A DNA stretch of 64,000 bases from Leptospira fainei serovar Hurstbridge str. BUT 6 (GTDB lineage Bacteria > Spirochaetota > Leptospiria > Leptospirales > Leptospiraceae): the NCBI RefSeq assembly GCF_000306235.2, contig NZ_AKWZ02000003.1, forward strand, positions 62,001 to 126,000, in the 5' to 3' direction. How positions within the stretch are numbered: position 1 is the stretch's first letter; every line of letters begins with the position of its first letter. This document shows, in pieces, positions 34,667-45,676 of this stretch. The position numbers were made by a program, and so were the translations under genes. Under the pieces are notes generated by a model. That model did no database searches and was not told the origin of the DNA. It saw only the letters and a program-made list of their open reading frames with translations.

Positions 34667-37600
34667 ATGAATCCTATTCTGAGATGGTTTGAGGGAATTT
34701 TTGCGCTTTTACCCCTCCCATTACTCGAGGTTTGGGGTCGCTTCGGCTATTTAATCGGATTCGCTCTAATGCTTTCCGCCTATGGCGGTTTTACGTTTCG
34801 GCCTGGAGGCAGATGGGGATTCGGTCGAGAGCGACAAACTTGGGATTCCCAGTCGCTGTTAAGCATAGCAATAACCTTCGTTTTGATCCTCATAACGGGG
34901 CCTCTCGGTTCCTTGATTGTTTTAGTACCGGGGGCACAAACGTTCGAATCTCTAAAAGATCTTTCCGTTTTTCTATGTATTTCCCTTTTCGGATATCCTG
35001 CGCTAATTGCGGTTCCGTTCGCTTACGGACTTTCCGATCTGATGGAAGGAGTGCCGCCCGATTTTTTGTTGGATTGGTTGGTCGGTTACTTTATTAACCC
35101 AGCATGCTTTTGGGTCGCTTATCAATTAATCGGTAAGGATCCTGATTTTAAAAAACTTAAGACATGGAGTTGGTATTTCCTTTTCGTTTTAATCTTTATG
35201 AGTATCGAGCCGCAGCTTTGGGGGTATCTCTGTTCAGATAAATTCACCTCCGAGATTTCCTATCGAAATATCTTTCCGGCGTTGTTTTTTACTACGCTTA
35301 TAACTTGGATAATCGCGCCGTTCGCGATGCTTGGGGCTTTTCCCCTAGCGAAAAGATATTCCCTTTTTTGGGCCGAAATTCCCGGTCATATCAAAGAAAA
35401 GATCCTGGGTGCGAAAGATTGGATTTGGGAAAGCGGAAGCTCTGTTTTAAAACCGAGCGACTTTTTTAAGGATCAGGGACTTCCGATCCGAATGTTTCTC
35501 GTGACTCCCTTTATCGTTTTGGTTCTCATTATGGTGGGAACGACTGCATACTTAACTTTGCGAAGTTCCGAAGAAACCGCTAATAAACTTGCCGCGCGTC
35601 TACATCAGGAAATATCCGAAAATATTAATTTACAATTAGATGATTTTCTGGCTATGACACAGAACTTGAGCGAATTCGAGAGGCGGCGCGGTGTCGGCGA
35701 ACTACTTAAAAATACGAATATAGCGAAGGTAGGCCGGGCCTTCATCGTAGATCGTAGAGGGAAATTAATCTCGAGTTCAAAGCAAACGAAATCCTTTTTG
35801 TCCGAGCTTGCAGTCGGAGAGTCGGTCGAAGATCCGGTAATACAAAACGCGGTCCTAAAACTGACGGAAACCTTCGGAAATTTGGAAAAACTCGATGTCT
35901 CCATCCAATCCTCCTTTCCCATAGTAACCGCAAAACCTTTGTCGAGCGAGAATTGGTTGATGCAAGCCACTCCGTATCAGGACAACTCCAATACTATGAA
36001 TTGGATCGTTATTACGGCTATGCCGGAGGCTTATTATTTGGAAGGAGTTCGAACGGGAAACAGTCAATCAGCGATGGTCTTTGCCGTCGCGCTAGCTCTT
36101 TCTCTGCTGATTGCAGCTTTCTTATCAAGTACTGTGACTGCTCCGATTAGCAGGATTTCTCAAGCCACGCAGGCAATGGCGGAAGGGGATTTGACTCAAC
36201 GAGTACCCTCGAGTCGCTTGGAAGAATTAGGAGTTCTTTCCAGTTCGTTTAACCATATGTCGGAACAGCTTCAAGAATTCTTTCATCGGACTAAGGCTAG
36301 CGAAGGGCGATCCCGGGACTTAGTAGCTACGACTCCCGGAATTGTCTGGGAGGCGGATGCCATCACTTTCAACTTCACTTTCGTAAGCCAGCAGGCGGAA
36401 CGGTTGCTCGGATATTCGGTGGAGGATTGGAAGGAGCCTGGTTTTTGGGCGGATCATATTCATCCCGATGATAGAGAACGTGCGGTAAATTACTGCGTTG
36501 AATGCACTGCACGTTTAGAGTCCCACGAATTCGAATATAGATTTATCGCTAAAGATGGCAGAACCGTTTGGCTTCGTGATTTGGTTCGAGTGATTGCCGG
36601 GGATGCAAAACCGAAATGGCTTCGGGGTGTGATGGTCGATATAACCGAAAGAAAAATCATTGAAGATAAACTGTTGGAAAGAAACCAATTTATCGAATCA
36701 ATTTTGGATATAACGCCGGATATATTATATATTTATGATATAATTGAAATGAGGAACGTTTACTCCAACAACGGGATTCAGGTCGTATTGGGGTATTCCG
36801 TCGAAGAAATTCAGGAAATGGGAAGTAAACTCCTCCCAATGCTGATTCACCCGGAAGACTATCAAGCCTATATAGATCGTATCGTTCCGAAATATGGGGC
36901 AGTTGGAGATAAGGATTTAATCGAACATCAATACAGAATTCGTCATAAGGACGGGAATTGGAGATGGCTGACTTCGAGAGAATTAATATATAGAAGGAAT
37001 TCGGACGGATCTCCTAAAGAAATATTCGGGATATCATACGATATAACTAAAAGTAAGCAAGCGGAAGCTACGATTTTGGATTTGAACGCGAATCTAGAGA
37101 AACGAATCGAGATTCGAACGGATGAATTAAAAAAATCGAACGAAAATCTAATAGATGCGGTTCAGAATCTTGAAAGAACTATGAATGAGCTGAAGGATGC
37201 GCAAGGACAACTGCTTCTGTCCGAGAAATTAGCCACCCTAGGACAGTTGGCGGCCAGTATGACCCACGAATTGAATACTCCGCTCGGTGCGATCGTTTCT
37301 TCCAATCGGGCCATACTTGATATTATTCAGGACGAAATAAGGAGCATACCTAATCTACTTTCGAATTTGAACGAGGACGATTTAAAAAGATTTAAGATCA
37401 TTTTAGATGTCGGCCTAAATGAAGCTTCTCACTCGGAAGAATTTCCGAATCGATCTTTAAGAAAGGAAGTATTTCGTTCATTACGGGAATCGGGAATCGA
37501 AGATTATGAAAGTATTGCGAATGCCGTGATAGAAACAGGGTTGTATAGAGTCAAAGAAGATCTCCCTTGGCTGTTAAAGAGTGAAAACGCATCAAAGATT

Positions 37601-38179
37601 TTGCAAGCTGTCACTTCTCTATCTACGATCGTCAGGCTAAGTAACGTGATCTCCATCGCGACAGGAAAGGCTTCTCATGTAGTGGAAGCTTTAAAGAATT
37701 ATTTGAATCCCGGTGGGGAAGTTCAGGAAGACGAAATTTCAATTGTAGACGTTAGATCGGAGATCGAAACGATTCTGACTCTGTATCATAGCAAAATTAA
37801 GTACGGAGTCGAAATCGTACGAAATTACGATACTGATGAAAAATGCATAGGCAATGCTGATAAACTAAACCAAGTCTGGATAAATTTATTGAATAATGGT
37901 TTGCATTCAATGGACTACAGAGGCAAAATGGAAATCATAATCGAAAAACGAGAGCTTTGGATTGTAACGTCATTTATCGATTCCGGCGCCGGAATTCCAA
38001 AAGAAATTCAAGATAGAATTTTTGAACCTTTCTTCACGACAAAAAAGCACGGCGAGGGTGTCGGCTTGGGTTTGGATATCTGCAAAAAGATCATCGAAAA
38101 GATGGGTGGAAAGATCGAATTTGAAAGCGAACCAGGGCGAACGAAATTTAGCGTTTGGCTAAAATCTGCTAATTCCTAG
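34667..38179 (+). CDS. large membrane PAS sensor histidine kinase
   Basis: 1170 residues. Residues 1-235 hold about seven hydrophobic helices of a MASE1-like input region ([18 protein letters not shown] is the first). A second membrane pair (about 285-310 and 470-495) brackets a periplasmic sensor of about 160 residues. HAMP (about 495-550) and two PAS domains follow (about 555-670 and 680-805; [18 protein letters not shown] is the PAC-like part), then a coiled coil, HisKA with H867 ([18 protein letters not shown]) and HATPase ([35 protein letters not shown]). Between the H-box helix and the next DHp helix lies an insertion of about 100 residues not found in ordinary kinases. There is no receiver on the protein; a single-domain receiver follows after 14 nt. 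Confidence 0.85.
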   Translation: MNPILRWFEGIFALLPLPLLEVWGRFGYLIGFALMLSAYGGFTFRPGGRWGFGRERQTWDSQSLLSIAITFVLILITGPLGSLIVLVPGAQTFESLKDLSVFLCISLFGYPALIAVPFAYGLSDLMEGVPPDFLLDWLVGYFINPACFWVAYQLIGKDPDFKKLKTWSWYFLFVLIFMSIEPQLWGYLCSDKFTSEISYRNIFPALFFTTLITWIIAPFAMLGAFPLAKRYSLFWAEIPGHIKEKILGAKDWIWESGSSVLKPSDFFKDQGLPIRMFLVTPFIVLVLIMVGTTAYLTLRSSEETANKLAARLHQEISENINLQLDDFLAMTQNLSEFERRRGVGELLKNTNIAKVGRAFIVDRRGKLISSSKQTKSFLSELAVGESVEDPVIQNAVLKLTETFGNLEKLDVSIQSSFPIVTAKPLSSENWLMQATPYQDNSNTMNWIVITAMPEAYYLEGVRTGNSQSAMVFAVALALSLLIAAFLSSTVTAPISRISQATQAMAEGDLTQRVPSSRLEELGVLSSSFNHMSEQLQEFFHRTKASEGRSRDLVATTPGIVWEADAITFNFTFVSQQAERLLGYSVEDWKEPGFWADHIHPDDRERAVNYCVECTARLESHEFEYRFIAKDGRTVWLRDLVRVIAGDAKPKWLRGVMVDITERKIIEDKLLERNQFIESILDITPDILYIYDIIEMRNVYSNNGIQVVLGYSVEEIQEMGSKLLPMLIHPEDYQAYIDRIVPKYGAVGDKDLIEHQYRIRHKDGNWRWLTSRELIYRRNSDGSPKEIFGISYDITKSKQAEATILDLNANLEKRIEIRTDELKKSNENLIDAVQNLERTMNELKDAQGQLLLSEKLATLGQLAASMTHELNTPLGAIVSSNRAILDIIQDEIRSIPNLLSNLNEDDLKRFKIILDVGLNEASHSEEFPNRSLRKEVFRSLRESGIEDYESIANAVIETGLYRVKEDLPWLLKSENASKILQAVTSLSTIVRLSNVISIATGKASHVVEALKNYLNPGGEVQEDEISIVDVRSEIETILTLYHSKIKYGVEIVRNYDTDEKCIGNADKLNQVWINLLNNGLHSMDYRGKMEIIIEKRELWIVTSFIDSGAGIPKEIQDRIFEPFFTTKKHGEGVGLGLDICKKIIEKMGGKIEFESEPGRTKFSVWLKSANS

Positions 38180-38193
38180 AAAGAGGCTCTATC

Positions 38194-38601
38194 GTGAAAA
38201 ATGTCTTTGAACGAAATGCAATATTATGCGTCGATGACGAGCCTATAATTCTTATCACTTTAAAACAAGAATTGAAAAAGCAATTCGGAGACAAATTCCA
38301 GTACGAAATCGCAATGAACGGAAACGAAGGTTTGGAAGTCGTAGACGAACTTGTGGAGGCAGGGGTAAATGTGATTCTTATTCTTTCGGACTGGCTTATG
38401 CCCGGACTTAAGGGGGATGAGTTCTTAATTTTGATTCACGCAAAGTATCCGAATATTCGCTCCATATTAATTACCGGGCATGTAGATGAGTCGGCTGCCG
38501 AACGAGTGAAGCGCGAGGCGGGTACGTACGCGGTATTTTCCAAACCTTGGGATGCAGCTAAATTGATGGAAGCAGTAAGAATTTGCTGTAACGAAAATTA
38601 A
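38194..38601 (+). CDS. single-domain response regulator
   Basis: 135 residues, one receiver domain: acidic pair in AILCVDDEP, phospho-acceptor Asp in [12 protein letters not shown], Lys in [12 protein letters not shown]. The KPWD ending resembles receivers of the RpfG/HD-GYP and related groups, but here no output domain follows. It begins with GTG after AAGAGG and is 14 nt behind the large kinase, so it is that kinase's probable phosphate acceptor. It likely works by protein-protein contact. Confidence 0.9.
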   Translation: MKNVFERNAILCVDDEPIILITLKQELKKQFGDKFQYEIAMNGNEGLEVVDELVEAGVNVILILSDWLMPGLKGDEFLILIHAKYPNIRSILITGHVDESAAERVKREAGTYAVFSKPWDAAKLMEAVRICCNEN

Positions 38602-39048
38602 TTCGTTTTTGTAAAACCAAATAGCGAATAGGAATACCTTCCGGTCTAACCGTCCTATTATCTTTCGATTTGTTTTTTATTCTGAGCTATGCTTTTCCGG
38701 ATTGATCAACGAGAATTTTGCATATCCGATCTCTTTCGAAATGAAAGACTGCGCCGGATTGCGGCCTAAATTCGGGCAAGTATCGAAAATGGAACGAATT
38801 ATGAACGGTTTTTATACTGGCTTAGATGTAGGAATATTCCGTTTCTAATCGTAATTCGAATGCAGGATTCGAAGTTTTTCGGTATAATTTGATTGCAGAA
38901 GAGAGATAGAGAGTCGTAATATCAAGAAACCCTCAGGAAAATTGAAGCGGTGTTTTGAAAAGTTCCGGGAAAGGTTTTTGAAGTTTCGGCTAAGAGAAAC
39001 ATAAAACCGTAATATTTAAAATTTTGTATAGAATCAATTCTCAAGACA
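38602..39048. other. intergenic region
   Basis: About 450 nt with no supported gene. The AraC gene probably has its promoter near the right end. No terminator or palindrome of note was seen. Confidence 0.4.
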
Positions 39049-40152
39049 TTGGCTAATTCGTTTTTATCATTCTTTTTACTTTTTTCGGCTTTACTTTCCT
39101 TACTTTTTGCTATCGGAGAAATATTCTCGTTTTCAAGAGGCAGTCGCAGGATCGTCTTATTCGGGATTTTTTTATCCCTTTCCTATTTTCTGTTTCATGC
39201 TTATCTCGTGTCTTCGCGAAATATTTTATTTTTCCCTTATTTATTTCTCACTCACCTCCCGTGCTCGGCCCTGTTGGGTGCGTTGTTGGAAAGATATTTG
39301 CTACTGGCTTGGGGTAATCCCGCCGAAAGACCGGGCAAATTTATGCTTAAGGTTTTGCCGGCGCTGGGAATAGCGATCTGGCTTACACCTTTTTACTTTC
39401 AGGATCGCGAAAGTAAAATTCGTCTTTTAGAGAAAATCGCCGTCTCAGGGACTGATTGGCATATAAAGATCCCTATATTATTTACTATGTCCGTCTTTCT
39501 CTATTTTTTGGTCTCGGTTCTTATACGACTATTCAGAACGGTTCGTTTTTCGGTCGTTCGGAAAGATATTAATTTGGCTACGATCTTATTTCTCAGTAGC
39601 TTCGCGATCTTGAGTACGTTTATAGGATCTTACTCGGTCCTTTTTGGCGGGAAGGACCCCTTAGGTACGATAGGGGCTTGGCTTGGCCTCTTTCTTTTAT
39701 TTATTTACGTTTATAGACAGCGTTACCCCGAATTTTTTCTAGAGGTCCGTAAAGTCGTTGAGGAGGAGAAGCGAGCTAAGGCATCTCAGTTGGGAAAGTT
39801 CGACCTTACTGAAATTAAATCCAGATTGAAGGATCTTTTTGAAAACGAAAGAATCTACAGAGAAGAGGAATTAACCCTATCGACTCTAGCGGGTCGGTTA
39901 GGGTTGAGCACGCATCAGCTTTCCGAGTATTTGAACAGCGAGGAAAAGAAGAGTTTCTTTCAAATATTAAACGAATATAGGGTCCGAGAAGCTCAGGAGA
40001 AAATTCGATCGAGTCCGACGGATACGCTCCTGGCCATCGCTTATTCTTCCGGGTTTCGTTCTAAATCTACGTTTAATGATGTCTTTCGAAAGGAAACCGG
40101 CTTAACGCCTTCGGAATATAGAAAACGGATCCTAAAAAGATTCGAAAAATAG
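39049..40152 (+). CDS. membrane-bound AraC-family transcriptional regulator
   Basis: 367 residues. About seven hydrophobic helices fill residues 1-215 (SFLSFFLLFSALLSLLFAIG is the first), then a coiled linker and a C-terminal AraC double helix-turn-helix (LTLSTLAGRLGLSTHQLSEY and the DTLLAIAYSSGFRSKSTFND second motif). This membrane-sensor/AraC layout is common in Leptospira. The only start is TTG at 39049; no ATG occurs before the first helix, so the start is uncertain. It lies 109 nt before the fatty-acid hydroxylase gene on the same strand, a likely target. Confidence 0.85.
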   Translation: MANSFLSFFLLFSALLSLLFAIGEIFSFSRGSRRIVLFGIFLSLSYFLFHAYLVSSRNILFFPYLFLTHLPCSALLGALLERYLLLAWGNPAERPGKFMLKVLPALGIAIWLTPFYFQDRESKIRLLEKIAVSGTDWHIKIPILFTMSVFLYFLVSVLIRLFRTVRFSVVRKDINLATILFLSSFAILSTFIGSYSVLFGGKDPLGTIGAWLGLFLLFIYVYRQRYPEFFLEVRKVVEEEKRAKASQLGKFDLTEIKSRLKDLFENERIYREEELTLSTLAGRLGLSTHQLSEYLNSEEKKSFFQILNEYRVREAQEKIRSSPTDTLLAIAYSSGFRSKSTFNDVFRKETGLTPSEYRKRILKRFEK

Positions 40153-40261
40153 GTCCGATTCGATCGGACCGGACATCTTTTTGTCGCCATTCCGATCGGA
40201 GCGGTCGAACAGACCAGCAAGGTCGAGTATCTTTAGCTTATTCATTCCGAGAGGTAAAGAG

Positions 40262-41110
40262 ATGCCGACATGCGAATTTAGTTGGGAATGTGCGAAATCG
40301 TTCGGAATTTTCCAACTTACGATGAATTTTCTTCGCTACTATCCGATTGCCGGATTGGCTTTTTTCATTTTTTGGGTTTGGAAGAGAGGAACATTTCAAA
40401 GGTTTAGAATTCAGAAACAGTTCCCAAAGAGTGAAAAGATCATATCCGAAATTAAGCAGTCGGCAGTAACGCTATTCATGTTCAGCGGGATCGCATTCTC
40501 GGTTTACGTTTTATCTGGATTGGGTTATTTAAATCGGAAAATTTACTTCAATCTTTCCGAGCACGGAGGTTGGATTTACGCCATCTTTAGTTTCATTCTG
40601 ATCACTGTTTGGCACGAGACATGGTTCTATTGGTTTCATCGTTTGATGCACCATCGGAAGGTTTACCCGATAGTTCATTCCGTTCATCATCAATCCGTCA
40701 ACCCCTCTCCTTTAGCGGCTTATAATTTCCATTGGTTAGAAGCGTTTCTTGAAGCGTTTTATGTAGTTCCATTCGTATGTTTTGTGCCTATACATTTCGG
40801 ATTCTTTCTCGCGCACACCATATATGCAATGGTCATGAATATTTGGTGGCATCTGGGTTATGAGTTCTTTCCCGGAGGATGGACAAGTCACCCGATTTTA
40901 AAATGGATTAATACTTCAACGCATCATAACCTTCATCATCAGAAGTTTCACGGAAATTATAGTTTATATTTTAACGTTTGGGATAGAATTATGGGAACGA
41001 ATTTTCCTTATTATGAAACCTATTTTGAACAAGTGGTTAATGCTCGCGATGATGAAAAGAATTCTCCCGAAGTCGTAAAAGAGGAACTCATCGATCAAGC
41101 AATCGGCTGA
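40262..41110 (+). CDS. sterol desaturase/fatty-acid hydroxylase family protein
   Basis: 282 residues. Four hydrophobic helices are visible. The three histidine clusters that bind a di-iron centre are present: HETWFYWFHRLMHH, HSVHHQS and STHHNLHHQ near the end. Such membrane enzymes use oxygen to hydroxylate or desaturate lipids. The start was put at ATG 40262 (MPTCEFSW), which has GAGAGG upstream; a longer frame from 40181 would begin with a basic, low-complexity stretch. It follows the membrane AraC regulator, an arrangement that suggests joint lipid control. Confidence 0.85.
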   Translation: MPTCEFSWECAKSFGIFQLTMNFLRYYPIAGLAFFIFWVWKRGTFQRFRIQKQFPKSEKIISEIKQSAVTLFMFSGIAFSVYVLSGLGYLNRKIYFNLSEHGGWIYAIFSFILITVWHETWFYWFHRLMHHRKVYPIVHSVHHQSVNPSPLAAYNFHWLEAFLEAFYVVPFVCFVPIHFGFFLAHTIYAMVMNIWWHLGYEFFPGGWTSHPILKWINTSTHHNLHHQKFHGNYSLYFNVWDRIMGTNFPYYETYFEQVVNARDDEKNSPEVVKEELIDQAIG

Positions 41111-41153
41111 ATCATCATCCTGGAATGTCTCTCAGATCGCGCTCGAAGCACAT

Positions 41154-44100
41154 TTAAAGGTTTTCTTTTTCTTGTTTTTCGACTAATCGATCCAATAGAT
41201 CTTTGATCTTTAATATCGTAGGATTTTCCGGTGAAAGTTCAAGAGCAAATCGGACGGTCGAGGCCGCCTGGTCGAATTTCTTAAAAGCGATATATATTTG
41301 TGCGAGGTTTATTAGATTCTTTAAATGGTTCGGTTCCCTTAATCTTAAACGTTCTCCGAAATTCAACGCTTTTCTTAGTAGGCCGGCTTTCCTTGCGGCA
41401 AACGATGCTATGTATAATATTTCGCTGTCTATGGGTTTTAAATCCAAGTAATCTTCGGCATATCGCGCGGCTTCCCGGTAGTTTTTAACTTTCAAATATA
41501 GTTGAATGAAATTCTTTTTTACTTCCGGAACTCTATTATTCAAGGTGTCGGCTTCTTCCAAGAACGAGATCGCTTCCCCCATCTCGTCGCTCTTAGTCAT
41601 ATTCCTGACTTTGATTAGAAGTTTTTTTATCTTTTCCTTTTCCTTAGTTTCCTCCGCGCTAACTTGCTCGTTTGTTTCGGAGAATGAAAGTCTGATCATC
41701 GAAAGATCGTCCGTGAGCGGTCCGCGACTTAAGATTCGTTCATAGATGCGTTTGAGATCTCCGCCGCCTTCCTCCACTAATCGCAGAAAAAGTTGTTCGT
41801 CGTCATTTAGGATTCTTGCTCCCGTTTCGTCGGTGGATAAAAGTATATCGTCTCGTCCGTCGGAGCCGGCTATGATTACATCTCCAGGTTCCAATTGAAA
41901 GGTTTTTATGAAAACTCTTCCTTCCAAACCGGTCGTTCCCAATTTGCGAAATAGAAGTTCGTTTTCGATAAAGGACGCAATTCCGTCGCGATATAAGACT
42001 GTCCAGGGGTGCTCCGCATTTATATAATATAAGATTCCGCTTTGATCGTCTACGAGTCCCATCACTAATGAAACCAACATCGATCCGTCAAAACTTTCGA
42101 AAACTTTATGAAGTTCCGTAAAGGCGCTCTTTAGCCAGTATTCCGGGGATTGTAAGCGTATCGATCCGATCAAGCGTGTTCGTTCGATAATGGATTCGAA
42201 TACGGCGCCAAGAACTAATGCTCCACCGGCGCCTTGCATGGATTTTCCCATAGCGTCCGCGTTCAGAAAAACCGTGAAAGATCTGTTTTTGAGTTCGATA
42301 TGATTCGCGATATTCATATCTCCACCGATCTCTTCTTCATAGTTTCTGAATGAGAATTTCTTTTTCTGCTCCAGAAAAAAATCCACTTTCACTTTTTCTT
42401 GAGTGGCTTTGTTTTCGCCGAGTGGGCGGATTAACAAGGAGGTTAGGAAATAATCGCCGTCTTGCTGCTGCTTTAGTTCCTTGATTTCGTCGAGCGTGTG
42501 TTCCAACTCTCTTGTTCTTTCCTTTACTTTTCCTTCCAGTTCCTCCGCATATTGCTCCAGCCTAGCTCTAGCAGCCTTAATCGAGAGGGTCATTCTATTG
42601 AAAGAACGCGCAATAAAGCCGATCTCGTCTTCAACGTGAGGGACCAATCGGTAATCTAGGTTTCCGGAATTGACTTCTCTTAATCCAATCACGATATTAT
42701 CTAACGGAGTTAATAAAGCACCTTTGAAGAATAGTCTGAACCCGGCTGCCGTTACGAAGACGATTGATAGGAGAGAAACGACCAATATTAAAGCAGGCTG
42801 ATGAAGATATTGTCTCAATGATTTGTAATCGAATCCTGCTTCGTAAATTATCCCCGTCTTGGGGTGAGTATATATGTATGAAACGTAATATGCCGGTTTT
42901 TCATCGCCCGGACGAAATGTTCTAATTCCTCTATAAATCCGTTCGCCTTCCTCTCGAATCGGAATCATCGTAGACAAGAATATACCGTTCATTTCCTCGT
43001 CGGTTTTTCCTTTTTCCACCTCGGACAAGAATATTTTCGAAAAAGAATCCAGTGTCGCCGATATGCCGGGCTCTTTCGAAACGAAAAGTTTGGAAGCTAA
43101 GGATTTATCGTTCTTTTTAGGCGAATTGTAAAATTTGCTTCGAATAACTTTCATCTTACTTTCCAACTGAATGAAGAAAGTATGAACTACCTCGTCCGAA
43201 ACGATTTCCGATCCTTTTGACTCCAGAAATTCCATTAACCCGGCTCTATACGCAAAGAGATGCTTCGGGTCCTGTTCGATAATTGCGGACGAACGTTCCC
43301 GGCGTTGATCGGCTTTTAGGCTTCCCAAGCGAATCAACTTATTTTTATAGTAGAACAATCGCAGCTCGTCTTTATCGTTTATTCCCGTTCTTTTATCCTT
43401 ATTTCCGAATTCCGTTTCCAGTTTCGAGGATTCCGGATCGAATGAGACTAGATAGCGAAGATCATCGGGTCTTTCTCCGTTTAAAACGACTAAGCGAGTG
43501 GTTTTCGTTTGAATCGTATCGAAGGACGACTCGTAGCCGTTGAGAATCGCATAGCCGACTAATTGAAATACGAGCAGAAAGGTCGCCATTGCTACGCCCA
43601 CAATCCGACTCAGTATGGTAGTTCGTTCTTTCGTAATATTGATATATAGGACGATCATGATGAAATAGCCGGCGACAAGGGTTATGTCCGCGCATTGCTG
43701 GTATGCCGCCCTCGAAACCGTTCCATCTCTGCTTAAAGCGTTCATAACTCCCGAGAAGATGCTCAGAAAACAATACGATAATAGGATATAAATGACCGCC
43801 CGTCGATGTTTCCCTTTCTCGACGATCGCTCTCCAAACCCCTGCGGCGATTAAGCAAACGATATAAATCAAAACGATAAGCGAAAATATTTTATAAAACA
43901 TAGGTGTTTGAAAATCCCAATGATGACTTCCGAATACGAATGTTCTCGTAGCCTTTAAGGATATCGTAACATAGAATCCTGCTACTATTAAGATTCCCAG
44001 GTATAGTATCGCAAAAAGGATTAGGCCGACTTTCTCCTTTTTGGGCTCCGGAAAATAAAAGAAAAATAGAAATAAATGAATTAAGCTGATTAGAGGAATC

Positions 44101-44321
44101 GGAATCATGAACCATCGATGGAAGATTGTCCATTCATCATACGATGAGAAACCGACAGCGTAAGCGGAATGATAGAAAATAGTGATTAAAGTAGCAATGC
44201 CTATATTAAGCGCCGCTTTACTTCTATCTTTTATTCCGAGGAAGAAAACAGCAGCGTAAGCCGAGAATAATGCCGCTAATAGGGAACCGAAAGAGTAGAA
44301 ATTGAAATAAATCGGATCCAT
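41154..44321 (-). CDS. 7TM-HAMP SpoIIE-type phosphatase with C-terminal TPRs
   Basis: 1055 residues. Seven hydrophobic helices occupy residues about 1-250, then a periplasmic domain of about 270 residues, a membrane helix (LILVVSLLSIVFVTAAGF) and HAMP (GNLDYRLVPHVEDEIGF). After a coiled coil, a PP2C-like SpoIIE phosphatase follows with its metal residues kept: GGD (EEIGGDMNI), NADAMGKSM, AGSDGRDD and GPLTDDLSMIRL. The last 170 residues are tetratricopeptide repeats (EILYIASFAARKAGLLRKAL is one unit). It would dephosphorylate an anti-sigma antagonist in a partner-switching pathway; the TPRs probably bind the substrate. No antagonist or anti-sigma gene is nearby. Confidence 0.85.
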   Translation of the reverse strand: MDPIYFNFYSFGSLLAALFSAYAAVFFLGIKDRSKAALNIGIATLITIFYHSAYAVGFSSYDEWTIFHRWFMIPIPLISLIHLFLFFFYFPEPKKEKVGLILFAILYLGILIVAGFYVTISLKATRTFVFGSHHWDFQTPMFYKIFSLIVLIYIVCLIAAGVWRAIVEKGKHRRAVIYILLSYCFLSIFSGVMNALSRDGTVSRAAYQQCADITLVAGYFIMIVLYINITKERTTILSRIVGVAMATFLLVFQLVGYAILNGYESSFDTIQTKTTRLVVLNGERPDDLRYLVSFDPESSKLETEFGNKDKRTGINDKDELRLFYYKNKLIRLGSLKADQRRERSSAIIEQDPKHLFAYRAGLMEFLESKGSEIVSDEVVHTFFIQLESKMKVIRSKFYNSPKKNDKSLASKLFVSKEPGISATLDSFSKIFLSEVEKGKTDEEMNGIFLSTMIPIREEGERIYRGIRTFRPGDEKPAYYVSYIYTHPKTGIIYEAGFDYKSLRQYLHQPALILVVSLLSIVFVTAAGFRLFFKGALLTPLDNIVIGLREVNSGNLDYRLVPHVEDEIGFIARSFNRMTLSIKAARARLEQYAEELEGKVKERTRELEHTLDEIKELKQQQDGDYFLTSLLIRPLGENKATQEKVKVDFFLEQKKKFSFRNYEEEIGGDMNIANHIELKNRSFTVFLNADAMGKSMQGAGGALVLGAVFESIIERTRLIGSIRLQSPEYWLKSAFTELHKVFESFDGSMLVSLVMGLVDDQSGILYYINAEHPWTVLYRDGIASFIENELLFRKLGTTGLEGRVFIKTFQLEPGDVIIAGSDGRDDILLSTDETGARILNDDEQLFLRLVEEGGGDLKRIYERILSRGPLTDDLSMIRLSFSETNEQVSAEETKEKEKIKKLLIKVRNMTKSDEMGEAISFLEEADTLNNRVPEVKKNFIQLYLKVKNYREAARYAEDYLDLKPIDSEILYIASFAARKAGLLRKALNFGERLRLREPNHLKNLINLAQIYIAFKKFDQAASTVRFALELSPENPTILKIKDLLDRLVEKQEKENL

Positions 44322-44669
44322 ATGAGTGCGGGACTCCGAACGATCGCAAAAAACAAGTGAACGTCAAGGAAAATAGTTATTGCTCCTTTCTTTTTCGAAC
44401 AACCCATCGATATATTCTGCGGGAAGCTTGCCTTTATGAACTGGAATTTTAAACCGAGCCTTTCGAATTGGATCGGTTTTGTATCCTCCGGTTATTTCGG
44501 GCGATAATGTCATCAAGTTATCGTATATAGGTTTGATCTTACATTTTGCGATGCAAAATAAGTTAAGAAAAATAATGTTAAACGAATAAAAGTTTCATTT
44601 TAATTCGTTAGATTCTACCGTCTATTTTATGCTAAGAACCTTTTTATGTTCAAGCAGGGAGTAGGTATA
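44322..44669. other. divergent intergenic region
   Basis: About 350 nt between the phosphatase gene and the small gene at 44670. An in-frame ATG at 44646 would extend the small gene by 8 residues, but its ribosome binding site lies later. No repeat was seen. Confidence 0.4.
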
Positions 44670-44915
44670 ATGAAGGGGACCATTGCCGGAATTAACGGAA
44701 AAGATAGCAAAGTGATTATTATGACAGATTCCGGATATACGTATGGGATTGCGAACGTTGAGTATATGCGATTGAATCAAGTGGTGTCCGGCGACTTGAG
44801 AGGCAACGGTTTTGAAATTCTTACAAATCTTAACTCCGGCGACGATTTTGTTCTAGAAATCGAAGCGTACGATTGTTCCAGAGAGGCGGCTCTTCTTCTT
44901 TTGAATGAAAATTAA
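44670..44915 (+). CDS. small conserved-looking hypothetical protein
   Basis: 81 residues from the ATG at 44670, preceded by AGGGAGTAGG. The sequence has alternating beta-type segments (MKGTIAGINGKDSKVIIMTD, then YGIANVEYMRLNQVVSGDL), like a small cold-shock/OB-like barrel, but no family is firmly recognised. It is followed by a terminator at 44993 and stands alone. Confidence 0.65.
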   Translation: MKGTIAGINGKDSKVIIMTDSGYTYGIANVEYMRLNQVVSGDLRGNGFEILTNLNSGDDFVLEIEAYDCSREAALLLLNEN

Positions 44916-44992
44916 GAGGTATATTTACCTTTCTGAACGAGAAAAGAATACCACCTGCCGATTTATAGAATTAAATCGGATAAGAACTTTAG

Positions 44993-45019
44993 AACCCCTC
45001 TCTTTTAGGGGTTTTTTAT
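44993..45019 (+). terminator. rho-independent terminator
   Basis: Stem AACCCCT (44993-44999) with AGGGGTT (45007-45013), 7-nt loop, then a run of T. It lies 78 nt after the small gene at 44670-44915. Confidence 0.75.
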
Positions 45020-45676
45020 TTCCAATGTCATTTATGCGTAAAAAGTCACCTAATGAATGACGCGGACGCTTTCATTGAATGAATGGTCGTCTGAATAGAA
45101 TCCACCCTCCAGTAATATATTCGCTAAAAAAACTCTAAGAAATCTCTTCCGACTGAACTATAAGGAGTCAGTCGGGTTAGCTTCAGTATACTACACTTAT
45201 CACTTATGTATAAAAGAATATTTTTACGTCAAGACAGCGGGAAAGAATACGATTGGAACGAATTCATTTTTGCTAATTGTGAGTTATGTGATTTTGAGTA
45301 ATAAGTTTTATTATTTAGATAAGCGAAATGAATCTTATTCTTTATCACTTAACGGGATCGGCGCAATTATTTCTTTCCTAAAATTGTTCCAATTGTTTCT
45401 AAAATGACGCAGATATGTTTGAATTAGATATGCTACGACGGAAAAAGACAGTTTATTATTCACATAATTGAGTCGTCGCTACAGTTAGAACATAATCTCG
45501 AAATACGTTCGGTTTATTTCATGTAACATTCTAATCAGTATCATTAATAATTTGTAATAAGTAAATATTTTTATTGCTCTCTGTTGATCGATTCGTTAAA
45601 AACCGTCTTTCTACTGAAAGGAAAGAAATATTTTCCTCCGAGCTTAGATTGTTCGAGAGAATATCGGGACAGCTTA
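45020..45676. other. long intergenic region upstream of the che operon
   Basis: About 650 nt, AT-rich, with no supported gene. It contains the hairpin at 45149-45175 (separate entry). An in-frame TTG at 45584 could extend the next gene by 31 residues. The che promoter is probably here, but no consensus -35/-10 pair stood out. Confidence 0.45.
45149..45175. other. hairpin with a ribosome-binding-site-like loop
   Basis: Perfect 8-bp stem CCGACTGA (45149-45156) with TCAGTCGG (45168-45175) and an 11-nt loop containing AAGGAG. No start codon follows at a normal distance, so it is not an obvious translation site. It could be a regulatory RNA structure, an operator or the foot of a small RNA. Confidence 0.4.

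Noticed and set aside
44340..45676. Searched for a CRISPR array or tandem repeat in the long AT-rich spacers around 44-46 kb.
   Set aside because: No regularly spaced repeat was seen; only a single hairpin and one terminator.
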